A stretch of DNA of 64,000 nt from Wolbachia endosymbiont of Spodoptera picta (lineage in GTDB: Bacteria > Pseudomonadota > Alphaproteobacteria > Rickettsiales > Anaplasmataceae). Positions 9,065-17,324 of this stretch are shown here, piece by piece. The stretch lies in the NCBI RefSeq assembly GCF_018141665.1, contig NZ_CP067976.1, positions 868,001 through 932,000 on the forward strand. The letters are read 5' to 3'. Under the pieces are notes generated by a model. That model did not search any database. It was given only the letters and a program-made list of their open reading frames with translations, and was not told where the DNA came from. Position 1 is the stretch's first letter. Each line of letters opens with the position of its first letter. The translations under genes and the position numbers were made by a program.

Positions 9065-10264
9065 GTGAAAATTTTTCTTCTAATTACAGCTGTTTTGTAT
9101 TCTATAGTTTTCTGTAATGTGAGTGCTAAGTCAATACCGGAGAACAGCAAAATGCTCTTTTGGCAAACTGGAGTTAGAAAGGGAGCAAATGTTTTCAATA
9201 GAAAAGTTGATAGTGACTTAATCAAAGCAGCAAAGGAATACAAAATTGGTTTTATTCGTCTTGCTCCTGACAAATTTGAAACTACGCAACGTGACTTCCT
9301 CTTAGGCAATGCAGACAATTATCTGGGCCTGATTTCCAAAGACCTGAAAGTTCTGAAAGATGTTTTAGATGCTTTTCATCAACAAAAAATACCAGTAATG
9401 TTAACGATGCTTAGCTTACCTGGATCTAGATGGAAGCAAAATAATAACGATAAAGATGATTTACGTTTATGGTCAGATCAAGCTTTTCAAAAACAAGCAG
9501 CAAAATTTTGGCAAGATCTTGCGAAAGAGCTTAAAGATCATCCTGCTATTGTTGGATATAATATCTTAAATGAACCACATCCAGAAAGGCTTTATAATAC
9601 TGCAGACTCGGCTATTTATAACGTAGAACAAAGCAAAGTTCAGAAGAATCTATTTGGCTTTTATAGCAGCGTGGTAAACAGTATCCGCCAAGTTGACTCA
9701 GAGACCCCAATAATATTTGATAGCAGCAGTTATGCTGACTCTAATACTTTTAACAAATTTGAACCAGTTAGTGATAAAAATGTTCTTTATTCATTTCATA
9801 TATATGAGCCCTTTGCTTATACAAACTTAAAATTAAACCAAGGTAACTTCGCCTACCCTGGACATGTTCAATCTTTTGATGCAAAAAAAGTAGAGTATTG
9901 GAATAAAGATAAGTTAAAATCATATATAGAACCTGTAAAAATTTTCCAAAAGAGGTATAATATACCAGATTATAAGATCCTTGCTGGAGAGTTTGGCGGG
10001 CACCGCTGCTCAAAAGGATTAGAGCACTATTTTCGAGATCTTACTTCTATTTTTAATGAATATAATTGGCATTTTGCTGTTTATGGCTTTCGAGAAGATA
10101 TATGGGATGGTATGGACTATGAACTTGGAAGTAAGAAATTATCGTGGAAAGATTGGCAAGCAATTGAAGAGGGTAGGATGAAAAAAAATTATTTGCCAAA
10201 TAATTCAATTTTTAAGATATTAAGAGAAGAATGGTCAAGTCAGCTCGCTGGCCATTCGTCATAA
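9065..10264 (+). CDS. Secreted glycoside hydrolase family 5 (cellulase-type) enzyme
   Basis: A 399-residue protein with a signal peptide (residues 1 to about 21, ending ...FCNVSA) and a GH5-like (beta/alpha)8 barrel. The acid/base Glu170 sits in ILNEPHP after strand 4, and the nucleophile Glu309 in LAGEFGG after strand 7. WxDFxx-like and FHIYEPF segments also fit GH5. The family hydrolyses beta-1,4-glucans, mannans or similar substrates; the substrate here cannot be told. The start is GTG at 9065, which gives the signal peptide. Its 3' end overlaps the convergent nitroreductase gene by 25 bases. Export suggests action on an envelope or host glycan. Confidence 0.85.
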   Translation: MKIFLLITAVLYSIVFCNVSAKSIPENSKMLFWQTGVRKGANVFNRKVDSDLIKAAKEYKIGFIRLAPDKFETTQRDFLLGNADNYLGLISKDLKVLKDVLDAFHQQKIPVMLTMLSLPGSRWKQNNNDKDDLRLWSDQAFQKQAAKFWQDLAKELKDHPAIVGYNILNEPHPERLYNTADSAIYNVEQSKVQKNLFGFYSSVVNSIRQVDSETPIIFDSSSYADSNTFNKFEPVSDKNVLYSFHIYEPFAYTNLKLNQGNFAYPGHVQSFDAKKVEYWNKDKLKSYIEPVKIFQKRYNIPDYKILAGEFGGHRCSKGLEHYFRDLTSIFNEYNWHFAVYGFREDIWDGMDYELGSKKLSWKDWQAIEEGRMKKNYLPNNSIFKILREEWSSQLAGHSS

Positions 10265-10794
10265 AAGAATATTTCTTTTATTGATCTTCTTTGTTTTTCT
10301 TTGACTTCAGCACCCTCTTTTTCGTAACCAACTGCTATCACTGACATTACATTAAAATCATCAGGTATATTGAATCTCTTAACTATTTTATCTCTATCAA
10401 ATCCACCCATTTGATGAGCCATTAAGTTCATAGCTGCAGCCTGCAGCATAAGTGCATAATTTGCTGCACCAGTATCATGCTTAGCCCAAAAATTTTCTCC
10501 TTTACCTTGTTTACGGAAGTTCTTAGCGCTTAGAGATATAATTAGTATTTGTGCATCTTTTGCCCACTTTTGATTAGATTCATCAAGGCAACCGAGCAAT
10601 TTTTTCCATGCGCTTTGATTGTTCTGTTTGTTGCATATCACATATCGCCAAGGTTCATCACCAAAACACGAGGGTGTGAGCCTTACAGCTTCTATTAAAA
10701 TATCCATTTCTTTCTGAGATATTGCTCTTGTAGGATCGTATGAACGTCCGCTGTGTCTTTCTTTCATCAACGATAATAGATCTTGTTTACTCAT
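10240..10794 (-). CDS. Nitroreductase-family FMN oxidoreductase
   Basis: Nitroreductase/NfsB-like flavoprotein that would reduce nitro compounds, quinones or similar acceptors with NAD(P)H. Visible family features are ERHSGRSYDPTR near the N-terminus (FMN phosphate binding), LTPSCFGDEPWRYV, the central DTGAANYALMLQAAAMNL helix, and the GYEKEGAEVKEKQRRS end. The ATG at 10794 (MSKQDLL) fits the family start; in-frame starts at 10797, 10812 and 10842 would add up to 16 residues. The natural substrate is unknown. The 3' end overlaps the GH5 gene. Confidence 0.85.
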   Translation of the reverse strand: MSKQDLLSLMKERHSGRSYDPTRAISQKEMDILIEAVRLTPSCFGDEPWRYVICNKQNNQSAWKKLLGCLDESNQKWAKDAQILIISLSAKNFRKQGKGENFWAKHDTGAANYALMLQAAAMNLMAHQMGGFDRDKIVKRFNIPDDFNVMSVIAVGYEKEGAEVKEKQRRSIKEIFFYDEWPAS

Positions 10795-10908
10795 CATTTT
10801 TAAATAGTGCATAAATAATTCATTGTAGCGCAATATAAGCAAAATTTAAATTGCAAAACCTCTTATACACATATATTACATTTAGTAAGTTATTTTTATT
10901 GGGAAGAT

Positions 10909-11436
10909 ATGTTTATAACACAATCAAGCAGTAGGTCAACACTGGCTGAAATATTGTCTTGTGTTTTACTTTTATTCTTGATGGCTCAAATAAGCATACC
11001 ATTGCAGCCTGTGCCTATCACATTGCAAACTTTAGGATTAATGCTTGTTGGGCTTAAATTTAACCGCAGAACAGCATTCTATTCTGTGCTTACATATCTA
11101 TCACTTGGTGCAGCAGGATTTCCTGTTTTTGCGAATTTTTCTGGTGGTCATCACATTTTTCTCGGGCCAACAGGTGGATATTTGATTGGCTGTTTAGTTG
11201 CTGTTGTAGTAATGAGCAGAGTAAATGAATTACTGAACTCTAAATATAAATCATTTATGTGTAATTCTTTAAGTTGTCTGGCGGGTACAGTCGTAATCTT
11301 TATTTGTGGTATTAGTTGGCTTACTATTTACGTGGGTCTGAAACAAGCAATAATGGTAGGTGTTTTACCATTCATCCTTCCTGGTTTGGTAAAAATTTTT
11401 CTACTTGTAGCAGCTTTGCAGTATTTGAAAAAGTGA
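10909..11436 (+). CDS. bioY: Biotin transporter BioY (ECF S component)
   Basis: Substrate-binding membrane protein of an energy-coupling-factor biotin transporter; some BioY proteins work alone. It has 175 residues with about five or six hydrophobic helices. Family signatures visible are QISIPLQPVPITLQTLGLML (about residues 27-46) and LGPTGGYLIG (about 85-94). No EcfA or EcfT gene lies nearby. The stop codon overlaps the GTG start of the next gene (GTGA), indicating translational coupling. Confidence 0.93.
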   Translation: MFITQSSSRSTLAEILSCVLLLFLMAQISIPLQPVPITLQTLGLMLVGLKFNRRTAFYSVLTYLSLGAAGFPVFANFSGGHHIFLGPTGGYLIGCLVAVVVMSRVNELLNSKYKSFMCNSLSCLAGTVVIFICGISWLTIYVGLKQAIMVGVLPFILPGLVKIFLLVAALQYLKK

Positions 11437-11831
11437 TAAGGTTTCGTCCTCATCATTTTATGTGCACTCTTGCATTTCAAGGGTATGGATATTCTCAGAG
11501 CTTTGTAGAAAATTACAAAAAGATAGCAAGTAAAGTAATTAGTGATCCTAATACTAAAATCGAAGTAGTTGATAATCTTGACACTATTTGCAGTGTTTGC
11601 CCAAACCAGACTAAACAAGGTAAATGTACCACACAAGCTAAAGTTTTAGAGCTAGATAGAAGGCATATGGAAATTTTAGGAATAAAAATTGGCGAGATTT
11701 TGACCTGGAGTGAAGCAGTCAAAAGAATTAGAAAGAAAATGTCTTTAGAGAAATTTGACTACGCATGTGAGGAGTGTAATTGGCAACCATATGGAATGTG
11801 TAGAAGTGCTCTTTTAACTCATTCTAAATAG
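11433..11831 (+). CDS. DUF1284 domain protein, cysteine-rich
   Basis: A 132-residue protein that starts VIRFRPHHFMC, the hallmark opening of DUF1284, from a GTG at 11433 that overlaps the bioY stop. The upstream in-frame extension to 11316 overlaps bioY and is not needed. Cysteines occur as CSVCPNQTKQGKC (about residues 53-65) and CEECNWQPYGMC (about 113-124), a pattern suggesting metal or Fe-S binding. Function is unknown. The coupling to bioY hints at a link with biotin or cofactor handling, which is inference. Confidence 0.75.
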   Translation: MIRFRPHHFMCTLAFQGYGYSQSFVENYKKIASKVISDPNTKIEVVDNLDTICSVCPNQTKQGKCTTQAKVLELDRRHMEILGIKIGEILTWSEAVKRIRKKMSLEKFDYACEECNWQPYGMCRSALLTHSK

Positions 11832-11899
11832 TATCTGCCAATTAATAATATCTTTATTATTATATTAGATAAGTAATTTAGCATTTATGAATTTGTAAT

Positions 11900-12766
11900 G
11901 TGTTGCGTATAGTTCAAAGAAATAAGATTTACTGGTTACGCGCTGCAGCCAATGCCACAACACTAGGATCTATGTTTGTCTGCATGTTAATTTGCGTTGT
12001 GATTTTATGGAGGTCTTCTGTTACCTATGCTAGTGAAAATTTGGAGATACAGAAGGTCTTTGATAGTGTTGTCAAGCATATAAAAGCTGATAAAAAATAT
12101 AAAGATCTTGATGTTCTCGAGAGAAAAAGTGACAAATTTAATATCAAAATTTCGCAGAATTCTGGCAAGAATTTTGACATATACTCTATTTTAAAAAAAG
12201 CAAAAGATTCCTTTGAGTTAGGAGATAGTGAAACAGCTACTTCTCTCCTCAATCAGATTATCGCAAGATTTCCTTATCATGAAAGTGCTTTAATTGGACT
12301 AGGGAATATCTATTACGCTAACAAAGAATTTAAAAAAGCTGTAGAGATTTACACAAGACTGTTAAAAGAATATCCTAGCAACCCTTATGTATTAAAGAAT
12401 TTTCTGACGATAATCTCACAATATGATCCTAATTTAGCATTGAGTGAAATGTTGAAATTGTATGATACACTCAGAAATAGCGCCCCTTTATCAGCAAATT
12501 TAGGTTTGATCTATATGAAAAAAGGGGATTACGTAAAAGCTAAAGAATATATGAAAGCAGCAATGTCTTTAGATCAAAACAATATTTTTTATACCTATAA
12601 TTTAGCTGTTATTCTAGATAAGCTCTCAGATTTTAAAAATGCCACAGCATGTTATTCAAAGTTGTTGAACATGTCAAAAAATGCAAGTGAAAGAATACCT
12701 TTATACAAGGTAGCAGCAAGACTAAAATTTATACAACTCCATAGTGAGCACCCAGCGATTCCATAA
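11900..12766 (+). CDS. Membrane-anchored TPR-repeat protein
   Basis: A 288-residue protein with one N-terminal membrane segment (about residues 24-43) and TPR-like helical pairs from residue 88 on: ELGDSETATSLLNQI, ALIGLGNIYYANKEFKKAVEIY, ANLGLIYMKKGDYVKAKEYM and TYNLAVILDKLSDFKNATACY. This predicts an inner-membrane protein with a periplasmic protein-binding scaffold. The start is a GTG at 11900; an ATG at 11971 would remove part of the leader. No specific partner can be named. Confidence 0.75.
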   Translation: MLRIVQRNKIYWLRAAANATTLGSMFVCMLICVVILWRSSVTYASENLEIQKVFDSVVKHIKADKKYKDLDVLERKSDKFNIKISQNSGKNFDIYSILKKAKDSFELGDSETATSLLNQIIARFPYHESALIGLGNIYYANKEFKKAVEIYTRLLKEYPSNPYVLKNFLTIISQYDPNLALSEMLKLYDTLRNSAPLSANLGLIYMKKGDYVKAKEYMKAAMSLDQNNIFYTYNLAVILDKLSDFKNATACYSKLLNMSKNASERIPLYKVAARLKFIQLHSEHPAIP

Positions 12767-12830
12767 GAGTTGCTTGTATCGCTATTTTTGTTTACAACAA
12801 CAACATTGAACTATAGAATTATATCTAGAG

Positions 12831-12903
12831 GGGCAATTAGCTCAGCTGGTAGAGCATCTCGTTTACACCGAGGAGGTCGGCAGTTCAAGTCTGTCATTGC
12901 CCA
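12831..12903 (+). tRNA. tRNA-Val (TAC)
   Basis: Acceptor GGGCAAT pairs with ATTGCCC. The D-arm has AGCTCAGCTGGTAGAGC, the anticodon loop is TTTACAC (anticodon TAC), and the T-arm has CAGTTCAAGTCTG. CCA is not encoded. It lies 52 bases upstream of gyrA. Confidence 0.97.
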
Positions 12904-12954
12904 TTAGCCTAGTTGAATATTAATATTACAATTATTTCAATCAAAGTATAGAAA

Positions 12955-15657
12955 ATGCAAGACAACATAGTATCAGTTTCAATAGTGAAAGAGCTAGAGG
13001 ATTCTTATCTCTCCTACGCAATGAGTGTGATCATAAGTCGAGCTATACCTGATGTGCGAGATGGATTTAAACCTGTTCATAGGCGCATATTATACGCAAT
13101 GTCGAGGGCTGGGTTCGATGCCGGTAAACCGTATAAAAAAGCAGCTCGTATAGTCGGGGATGTAATGGGAAAATATCACCCACATGGTGACATGGCTATC
13201 TATGACTCCTTGGTCAGGATGGCTCAAGATTTTTCTCTTCTTTTACCACTGATTGATGGGCAAGGTAACTTTGGTTCGATAGATGGAGATCCGCCAGCTT
13301 CAATGCGATATACAGAAGCAAGGCTCCACAGAGTGTCGCATTTTTTACTAAATGATATTGACGAAGATACAGTTGATTTTAGGCCAAACTATGATGGAAA
13401 TGAAACAGAGCCTGTTGTACTGCCTGCAGAATTTCCGAATCTATTGGTAAATGGTGCAAGCGGTGTTGCAGTTGGTATGGCAACCAATATTCCTTCTCAC
13501 AACCTTGGAGAAATAATAGATGCTTGTATGTTATATATAGATAATCCTGAAGTTACTTTGGATGAGTTACTTGAAGTGATGCCAGGGCCGGATTTTCCAA
13601 CTGGGGGAACGATTCTTGGAAGGTCTGGAATAAGATCAGCATTTGCAACGGGTCGTGGATCAATTGTTGTGCAAGGCAAGACTCACATGGAAGACCTGCC
13701 ACAAGATAGGCAAGCAATAGTGATTGATGAAATACCTTACCAGGTAAATAAAGTAAAATTAATTGAGAAGATAGGTGAGCTTGTAAAAGAAAAAAGAATT
13801 GATGGCATAACAGAAATTAGGGATGAGTCTGATAAGTCTGGTATTAGGGTAGTAATTGACCTCAGAAGAAATGCTGAAGCAAGTTTTATACTTAATCAAA
13901 TATTGGGACTAACTCCACTAAGAAGTAGTTTTAGTGTTAACACTCTAGTCCTCAACAATAACAGGCCTGCTTTGATGTCATTAAAAGAAATCATAGCTGC
14001 TTTTGTTGATTTTAGAAAAGAAGTATTAATCAGGAGAACAGAATTTCGTCTAAGAAAAACGAGGGAAAAAGCTCATATATATATAGGGCTCTACATTGCG
14101 GTCTTGAGCATAGATGAAGTGATAAAAATCATCCGTGGTGCAAAAGATCCTGCGGAAGCAAGTAGAGAACTTTTAAATAAAGAATGGAAAACTTCAGCTG
14201 AGATAAACACAATTATTGGATTAATCTCAGACAGCATGAGCTTTTTGAAAGACGGAGTGTATAGATTAACTGAGCTGCAAACGAAAGCTATTCTTGACAT
14301 GAAATTGCAACGTTTAACAGGCCTTGAAAAAGACAAATTAGAAGCTGAGCTAAGTTCAATGATCAACCTGATAAAAGAATATATCGCTTTTCTTGGCTCA
14401 GGAGAGAAGTTGATGAAAGAAATAAAAAACAATCTACAAGAAATAAAGAACAGATTTGCTGTGCCGCGAAAAACTTCAATAGAGGAATCAGATACGGACA
14501 TTGAAGCTGAAGATCTAATTCCACAAGAGGATATGGTGATAACCGTAACTATGAATGGTTATATTAAGCGTGTGAAGCTTTCTCATTATAGAACTCAGCG
14601 TCGTGGTGGAAAAGGAAAGCTAGGACAAGGATTAAAAGAAGAGGATGTAACCACAAAATTATTTGTTGGGAATACCCATACTAGCCTTTTATTCTTTTCT
14701 AATATTGGCCGAGTTTATAGATTAAAAGTTTATAAGTTACCTTTTGCAGAGCCAACTGCACGTGGAAGAGCACTTGTTAATATATTCCCGCTTAGCGATG
14801 GTGAAACTATAACTAATATAATGCCATTACCAAGTGAAAATGACGAAAATCAAAACATAGTTTTTGCTACTGCTCATGGGAACATAAGGCGCAATTCTTT
14901 AGCGGATTTTCACTATATTCCAAGCAATGGAAAAATAGCAATCAAGCTCGATGAAGGAGATAAGTTAATATCAGTTAAAGTATGCAATGAAATTGATCAT
15001 GTTTTTCTTTCAACAAGATTCGGCAAAAGTATCAGATTTGTTGTAAGTGATGTGCGTCAATTTAAAAGTCGCAATTCAGATGGCGTAAGAGGTATCAAAC
15101 TTGCAAAGAATGACGGCGTGATATCCATGACCATATTAAATGGGATAGGTGTAGCAACAGAAACAAAAGAACTTTACTTAAAAGTTCCACTTGCAAAAAG
15201 ACTGGGGGCTGCGATTAATAACTCCATTGATTCTAAATTGGAAAAGACTTTGAATGGTTTAGGAATAGATAACAAATTATTCTTAAAACTTGCAGTGAAT
15301 GAGGAGTTTATATTAACTATTACCGAAAATGGCTTTGGTAAAAGAACTTCTGCGTATGAGTATAGGGTAACAAATAGAGGTGGTGTTGGTATTACAAATA
15401 TCCTTACTACCGATAGAAACGGTAATGTTGTTGCTAGCTTTCCAGTTGAACAGGGTGATAATATCATGCTTATTACAGATAAAGGAAAGTTAATTCGTAT
15501 TTCAGTAAATGATATCAGAATTGCAGGACGTAGCACTCAAGGAGTCACTCTGTTTAAAACAGAGAGTAGAGAAAAGGTGGTGTCAGTAGCGAAAATTGAG
15601 GATCCTGATTCCACTGAAGATAGTATTTCCGAAATTGAAAACTCTGTTTCTTCTTAA
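12955..15657 (+). CDS. gyrA: DNA gyrase subunit A
   Basis: Breakage-reunion subunit of gyrase, which introduces negative supercoils with GyrB. The N-terminal domain contains the catalytic Tyr119 in SMRYTEARL (Tyr122 in E. coli). The C-terminal beta-pinwheel includes the GyrA-box-like QRRGGKGKLG at about residue 550. The 900 residues are normal length. The quinolone pocket reads HPHGDMAIYD, so Met80 stands where E. coli has Ser83, while Asp84 (E. coli Asp87) is kept. The C-terminal 20 residues are acidic. Confidence 0.97.
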   Translation: MQDNIVSVSIVKELEDSYLSYAMSVIISRAIPDVRDGFKPVHRRILYAMSRAGFDAGKPYKKAARIVGDVMGKYHPHGDMAIYDSLVRMAQDFSLLLPLIDGQGNFGSIDGDPPASMRYTEARLHRVSHFLLNDIDEDTVDFRPNYDGNETEPVVLPAEFPNLLVNGASGVAVGMATNIPSHNLGEIIDACMLYIDNPEVTLDELLEVMPGPDFPTGGTILGRSGIRSAFATGRGSIVVQGKTHMEDLPQDRQAIVIDEIPYQVNKVKLIEKIGELVKEKRIDGITEIRDESDKSGIRVVIDLRRNAEASFILNQILGLTPLRSSFSVNTLVLNNNRPALMSLKEIIAAFVDFRKEVLIRRTEFRLRKTREKAHIYIGLYIAVLSIDEVIKIIRGAKDPAEASRELLNKEWKTSAEINTIIGLISDSMSFLKDGVYRLTELQTKAILDMKLQRLTGLEKDKLEAELSSMINLIKEYIAFLGSGEKLMKEIKNNLQEIKNRFAVPRKTSIEESDTDIEAEDLIPQEDMVITVTMNGYIKRVKLSHYRTQRRGGKGKLGQGLKEEDVTTKLFVGNTHTSLLFFSNIGRVYRLKVYKLPFAEPTARGRALVNIFPLSDGETITNIMPLPSENDENQNIVFATAHGNIRRNSLADFHYIPSNGKIAIKLDEGDKLISVKVCNEIDHVFLSTRFGKSIRFVVSDVRQFKSRNSDGVRGIKLAKNDGVISMTILNGIGVATETKELYLKVPLAKRLGAAINNSIDSKLEKTLNGLGIDNKLFLKLAVNEEFILTITENGFGKRTSAYEYRVTNRGGVGITNILTTDRNGNVVASFPVEQGDNIMLITDKGKLIRISVNDIRIAGRSTQGVTLFKTESREKVVSVAKIEDPDSTEDSISEIENSVSS

Positions 15658-15751
15658 CTGTATAGCAAAGGTTAAGCAAATAGTGCAAATTTCTATTGAT
15701 TAATCTATAGTATTTAAATTAAAATATATGTCTATGTTCAAGTAGAGATTG

Positions 15752-16351
15752 ATGGATAAGAAGTTAACTAAAAATAAAAAATCATTGACGAATGAGAAGA
15801 ATAAAAAAACATCTCTTGTTAAAGATTTTGCCAAAAATAAGAGTAGAAGAGATTTTATCACATTAACTACGTGTGCCATGGCAGGTATAGGAGCTGCAAG
15901 CGGTCTTTGGCCATTGGTTAAGTCTATGAGTCCTTCTGCTGAGGTTTTAGCGATGTCTACGGTTGAGGTTAATCTATCTGATATTCAAGAAGGACAAGGA
16001 AAAAAGGTAAAATGGCAAGGTAAGCCAGTATTTATCCGCAAGCGCACAAAACAAGAGATTGAGGCTGCAAGAGCCATAAATGCAGAAAATTTGAGAGATC
16101 CTGAATCAGATGAAAAAAGAGTATACAAAGGGAAAGATGAATGGTTAATTATGATTGGAATATGCACCCATCTTGGATGTGTACCAGTTGATCACGCTAC
16201 AAAAGACGGCAACGGTTGGTTCTGCCCTTGTCACGGTTCATATTATGACACATCAGGCCGAGTAATTGGCGGTCCTGCACCAAAAAACATGGCTATACCT
16301 GACTACTTTTTTCCAAGTGAAAATATTGTAGTAATTGGCAAGAAGGCTTAA
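15752..16351 (+). CDS. petA: Ubiquinol-cytochrome c reductase Rieske iron-sulfur subunit
   Basis: Electron-transfer subunit of the cytochrome bc1 complex. A twin-arginine-type leader (SRRDFIT, about residues 29-35, followed by a hydrophobic stretch) anchors it in the inner membrane. The Rieske cluster ligands are Cys138 and His140 (CTHLGC) and Cys158 and His161 (CPCH), with Cys143 and Cys160 placed for the stabilising disulfide. The ATG at 15752 is preferred to the adjacent TTG at 15749. No cytochrome b or c1 gene follows; the next kilobase is decayed sequence. Confidence 0.95.
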   Translation: MDKKLTKNKKSLTNEKNKKTSLVKDFAKNKSRRDFITLTTCAMAGIGAASGLWPLVKSMSPSAEVLAMSTVEVNLSDIQEGQGKKVKWQGKPVFIRKRTKQEIEAARAINAENLRDPESDEKRVYKGKDEWLIMIGICTHLGCVPVDHATKDGNGWFCPCHGSYYDTSGRVIGGPAPKNMAIPDYFFPSENIVVIGKKA

Positions 16352-16444
16352 CGGATTTTTATAATTAAAGTAATAAAAGTGTATTCCATTTCAAGAAGCA
16401 CACTGACTTCATAGGCAAAGCTCTTGAAGTCTATCAAGCTAATT

Positions 16445-16618
16445 TTATACTATGCACATATTCGGGTGATAATTAAGAAACTTGCCTGCCAAATCTTCAG
16501 AGTTGATAGCTAAATTTAAAACTTGTTCCTTTGCGTCAGAAAAATGCTGACTAACTTGCTTAAAGTTATTTTCTAACTCTTCGAGGATGGAGCTGAAATT
16601 AAAAAAACTTTTCTGCAT
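16445..16618 (-). CDS. Small hypothetical ORF in decayed tract
   Basis: An open frame of 57 codons from an ATG at 16618, encoding an amphipathic helical peptide (ILEELENNFKQVSQHFSDAKEQ). The frame stays open upstream for at least 22 further codons without another ATG. It may be the tail of a lost gene rather than a working one. I recognise no family. Confidence 0.25.
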   Translation of the reverse strand: MQKSFFNFSSILEELENNFKQVSQHFSDAKEQVLNLAINSEDLAGKFLNYHPNMCIV

Positions 16619-16717
16619 TTTATCAAGATTTTGAGTTATATAGCTTAATACATAAAGATAGAGACAAGAGGGGAAGAGATATGGTAAAGCAAGAAAAAGT
16701 TGAAAGTGAGGGAATAA

Positions 16718-16876
16718 ATGGAGTCACCATATCAATATGAATTAAGGGAAAGAGTGATTTCAGTGGAATCGGGAGTCGCAATAGTAAAAGTGAAAGAAAT
16801 CTTCAAAGTAGAACTATCCCCCAAAGCTGCACATGGACATAGAATATCCTTTATCAGGGATGGACGTAAACATTGA
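16718..16876 (+). pseudogene. IS630-like transposase N-terminal fragment
   Basis: Short frame MESPYQYELRERVISVESG...VKEIFKV. This matches the way IS630/Tc1-type transposases begin (a YSxDLRxRVIxxVExG helix-turn-helix followed by AxxFxV). It breaks off after about 34 recognisable residues, and no DDE domain follows before tldD. It is therefore a remnant, not a functional element. No terminal inverted repeats were found. Confidence 0.4.
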
Positions 16877-17324
16877 AGATCTTCCCCTAGAGCTGGATAT
16901 AGATATAAAGTCATTTATACCATTCCCTATATTTGAGAAAAATATCACATGCCAAGAACCTTGTCAAAATTATATAATCTCTCTAGAGCAGGTTATTGAG
17001 AATGTCAATCCACATAAAAGAGCCAGGTATTCCTAACACCACTAAACTCACAAATTCATTTGCTAGAGTTTATAAGTTCTTGTTTATAATAATTTTATTA
17101 TATCGTAAAACCATCTATATCGGCCTATTTAAACAGTATTTTACTTTCCTTAAGGATTTTGAAAGACCACCTATTGAATTCTATGATATTATTTTTTGTG
17201 AGATTGTTATACACGTTATGGCAAGGAAGGCAGAGAAATTTGTTAAGTAGTTTTTGCATCTATATGAGCTACTTGAATAATGGTTACAATATTTGTACAA
17301 TTGTACAGCATGAGCTGAGTTCGC
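16877..17324. other. Gene-poor decayed tract between IS remnant and tldD
   Basis: Open frames on the plus strand at 16833-17036 and 16996-17250 are AT-rich, overlap each other, lack ribosome binding sites and resemble nothing I know. The tract probably consists of degraded insertion or gene debris. No RNA gene was seen. Confidence 0.4.

Noticed and set aside
11316..11432. N-terminal extension of the DUF1284 gene
   Set aside because: It overlaps bioY in another frame; the family begins at the RFRPHH motif directly after the GTG at 11433.
16833..17250. Two overlapping plus-strand ORFs downstream of the IS remnant
   Set aside because: They overlap each other in different frames, lack ribosome binding sites and resemble no family.
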